This document shows, one piece after another, positions 25,360-25,662 of a stretch of 25,662 bases of DNA. Where the stretch lies: positions 1 through 25,662 of the forward strand of contig DASPVV010000107.1 in assembly GCA_035622175.1 (NCBI GenBank). Reading direction: 5' to 3'. Each line of letters begins with the position of its first letter. Position 1 is the stretch's first letter. Below the pieces are notes generated by a model. The model was not told where the DNA came from. It searched no databases and saw only the letters and a list, made by a program, of their open reading frames with translations. A program made the translations under genes and the position numbers. This DNA is from JAFAGX01 sp035622175. GTDB lineage: Bacteria > Acidobacteriota > Terriglobia > Terriglobales > Acidobacteriaceae.

Positions 25360-25662
25360 CTACCATGCGCTAACATCCGGCCCAAGCCCAGCGCCATAGT
25401 ATTCCGCGAGAGCTTTCTTCTCCTGGTCCGTTAGCTGGCGCGCGATGCTGCGCATACGAACATTGATGTCGTTCGCACGATCGCCTTTAGCAAAGTGATT
25501 GAGCTGCTCCAGAAGGTAAGCCGCGTTTTGCGTCGTGAGAGATGGCGCTCCTTTTACCGAACCAGCGGGACCGTGGCATGCCTGACACGGCGGTATGCCT
25601 CTGCGTCCGTCACCGAACAAGATGAGCTCGATCGCCATCGAAGCCCCCGAACGATCTCGCAT
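25360..25662 (-). CDS. c-type cytochrome domain, cut by window edge
   Basis: At least 100 residues of a class I c-type cytochrome; the frame reaches the last base, where an ATG happens to fall, so the true N-terminus (with signal peptide) probably lies outside. Haem attachment motif CQACH (26-30) is preceded by GRRGIPP and followed by GPAGSVKGAPSL, the pattern of cytochrome c4-like or c5-like domains. A downstream methionine in NVRMRSIARQLTDQEKKALAEYYGAGL is the likely sixth haem ligand. Such proteins carry electrons in the periplasm, often as tandem two-haem proteins; this would then be the second domain. Partner oxidases or dehydrogenases are not in view. Confidence 0.82.
   Translation of the reverse strand: MRDRSGASMAIELILFGDGRRGIPPCQACHGPAGSVKGAPSLTTQNAAYLLEQLNHFAKGDRANDINVRMRSIARQLTDQEKKALAEYYGAGLGPDVSAW

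Noticed and set aside
1..25662. CRISPR array, transposase, prophage or toxin-antitoxin module
   Set aside because: No regularly spaced repeats, no transposase or phage gene and no pair of small overlapping genes of known toxin-antitoxin families was found on reading both strands.

Overview
The window is a 25.7 kb stretch of a moderately GC-rich bacterial chromosome. Protein flavour (DUF5818-type secreted protein, YtxH protein, secreted TPR protein, bactofilin, a SYFETGW-like 202-residue membrane protein) and gene order point to an Acidobacteriota member of the Terriglobia/Korobacter type. This is inference from family resemblance; no rRNA or other marker with phylogenetic resolution lies in the window.

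Layout. Bases 1-1087 hold a small secreted DUF6624-like gene and AT-richer sequence. A tRNA-Pro(GGG) and RNase R (rnr) follow on the minus strand, then a plus-strand bactofilin that converges with the lipid II flippase homologue murJ. Next is a compact minus-strand haem operon hemE-hemH-hemG covering late porphyrin and protohaem synthesis, with hemE and hemH overlapping by 4 bases. Divergent from it are a YtxH-like envelope protein and a DUF5818 secreted protein. These meet a secreted TPR protein on the minus strand, followed by an 89-residue conserved-looking small protein and a plus-strand DUF2007 protein. From 13.77 to 21.85 kb six minus-strand genes form an operon-like run, valS-nadC-birA-coaX-(uncharacterised 242 aa)-rlmD: one translation gene, three cofactor genes (NAD, biotin attachment, CoA), an unknown and an rRNA methyltransferase.

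From about 21.9 kb the character changes. Genes are spaced out, base composition is visibly less GC-rich, and most products are unknown: a multi-pass membrane protein, a two-helix membrane protein, a DUF2164 protein, a secreted protein interrupted by a frameshift in a G run, and a c-type cytochrome domain running off the right edge. The intergenic stretch at the junction carries two copies of a 22-base repeat, and another gene-free stretch near 25.2 kb is strongly purine-biased with a canonical G-quadruplex motif.

I find no CRISPR array, transposase, phage gene, toxin-antitoxin pair or recognisable defence system. The items most worth a second look are the MurJ homologue that lacks two usually conserved cavity residues, the frameshifted secreted gene, the paired repeats, the purine/G4 tract, the two charged inserts in RNase R, and the unknown protein embedded in the cofactor operon.
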